A DNA stretch of 5,974 nucleotides from UBA6398 sp963644855 (lineage in GTDB: Bacteria > Bacteroidota > Bacteroidia > Bacteroidales > Bacteroidaceae), in assembly GCA_963644855.1 (NCBI GenBank), contig CAVIQL010000057.1, positions 1 to 5,974 of the forward strand, read 5' to 3'. This document shows positions 5,783-5,974 of the stretch, in pieces. The position numbers and the translations under genes are program-made. The first letter of the stretch is position 1. Each line of letters starts with the position of its first letter. The notes beneath the pieces are model-generated. The model made no database searches. It was not told the origin of the DNA and saw only the letters and a program-made list of their open reading frames with translations.

Positions 5783-5974
5783 TCAGTTCTTTTTGTTCTT
5801 TTCCTTTTTGGTTTCAGTGGCAGCGGTTTTGCTACTGCCGCTTTGGGTTTTTCCTGTGGCTTTGCCTGTGTTCTGTTGCTTTTTGTCGCTTTCGTTTTTC
5901 GAGACAGAAGCCTTTGATTTTTCGACAGATATCTTGCTGTCGGATTTCTCCGTTTGGGGCTCAGAATAATGTCG
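5783..5974 (-). CDS. Lys-rich C-terminal end of the upstream gene, probably FtsI-type penicillin-binding protein (partial)
   Basis: An open frame enters from the right edge and gives 63 residues before TGA (5785-5783), two bases ahead of the murE ATG. The segment is wholly hydrophilic and low in complexity: 15 Lys, many Ser, Thr, Gln and Asn, ending ETKKEKNKKN. No catalytic motif is visible because the rest of the gene is outside the window. The FtsI assignment rests on position only: in Bacteroidales dcw clusters the gene before murE is a class B PBP, often with a C-terminal PASTA domain. Such a tail would be periplasmic. At the very edge, the next frame would read DIILSP, resembling the last strand of a PASTA domain, so a frame change at the GGGG run (5956-5959, plus strand) is possible. 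Confidence 0.65.
   Translation of the reverse strand, partial: RHYSEPQTEKSDSKISVEKSKASVSKNESDKKQQNTGKATGKTQSGSSKTAATETKKEKNKKN

Noticed and set aside
5496..5969. 157-codon plus-strand open frame with a very hydrophobic Phe/Leu-rich end
   Set aside because: It is antisense to the murE start and the Lys-rich tail of the upstream gene; Lys/Glu codons read backwards give Phe/Leu/Ser, which accounts for the membrane-like look.

Overview
The window is part of a division and cell-wall (dcw) gene cluster, almost certainly from a Bacteroidales bacterium (Bacteroides/Prevotella/Muribaculaceae-like). Three things point there: the MurE, MurD and MraY sequences follow the Bacteroidales versions I remember closely, including a MraY enlarged to 424 aa; the gene order PBP(ftsI)-murE-mraY-murD-ftsW is the usual one for that order; and most starts have AT-rich leaders with no Shine-Dalgarno sequence. 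The genus cannot be fixed from the sequence alone.

Layout. All confident genes lie on the minus strand, so transcription runs from high to low coordinates. At 5974-5783 is the Lys/Ser/Thr-rich C-terminal end of a protein that by position should be the division transpeptidase FtsI/PBP. It stops 2 bases before murE (5780-4311). Then come mraY (4277-3003), murD (2982-1642) and ftsW (1612-254), with gaps of only 33, 20 and 29 bases. This spacing indicates one operon whose promoter lies outside the window. All four complete genes are intact and keep their active-site motifs. The only notable change is in the MraY histidine motif (His-Asp-Asn).

Downstream of ftsW the pattern changes. Where murG is normally found in this order, there is a hairpin followed by a T-rich tract on the minus strand (230-190), which looks like an intrinsic terminator. 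Next to it is a second hairpin oriented for the plus strand (122-165), and then the tail of a probable convergent plus-strand gene ending at 100, which I cannot identify. The second hairpin sits inside a compact arrangement of four related 16-base elements (101-184), two forward and two inverted, spaced 21 bases apart. The operon therefore appears to end at ftsW, and murG, murC, ftsQ, ftsA and ftsZ are not the immediate downstream neighbours.

How the genes work together: MurD adds D-Glu and MurE adds the third residue (meso-diaminopimelate, judging from its DNPR motif) to the UDP-MurNAc peptide in the cytoplasm. MraY transfers the completed phospho-MurNAc-pentapeptide to undecaprenyl phosphate to make lipid I. 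After MurG (not here) makes lipid II, FtsW polymerises it and the FtsI-type PBP crosslinks it at the septum. I see no mobile element, CRISPR array, defence system or new gene system; the interesting points are the cluster break, the repeat/terminator structure, the charged protein tails and the MraY motif.
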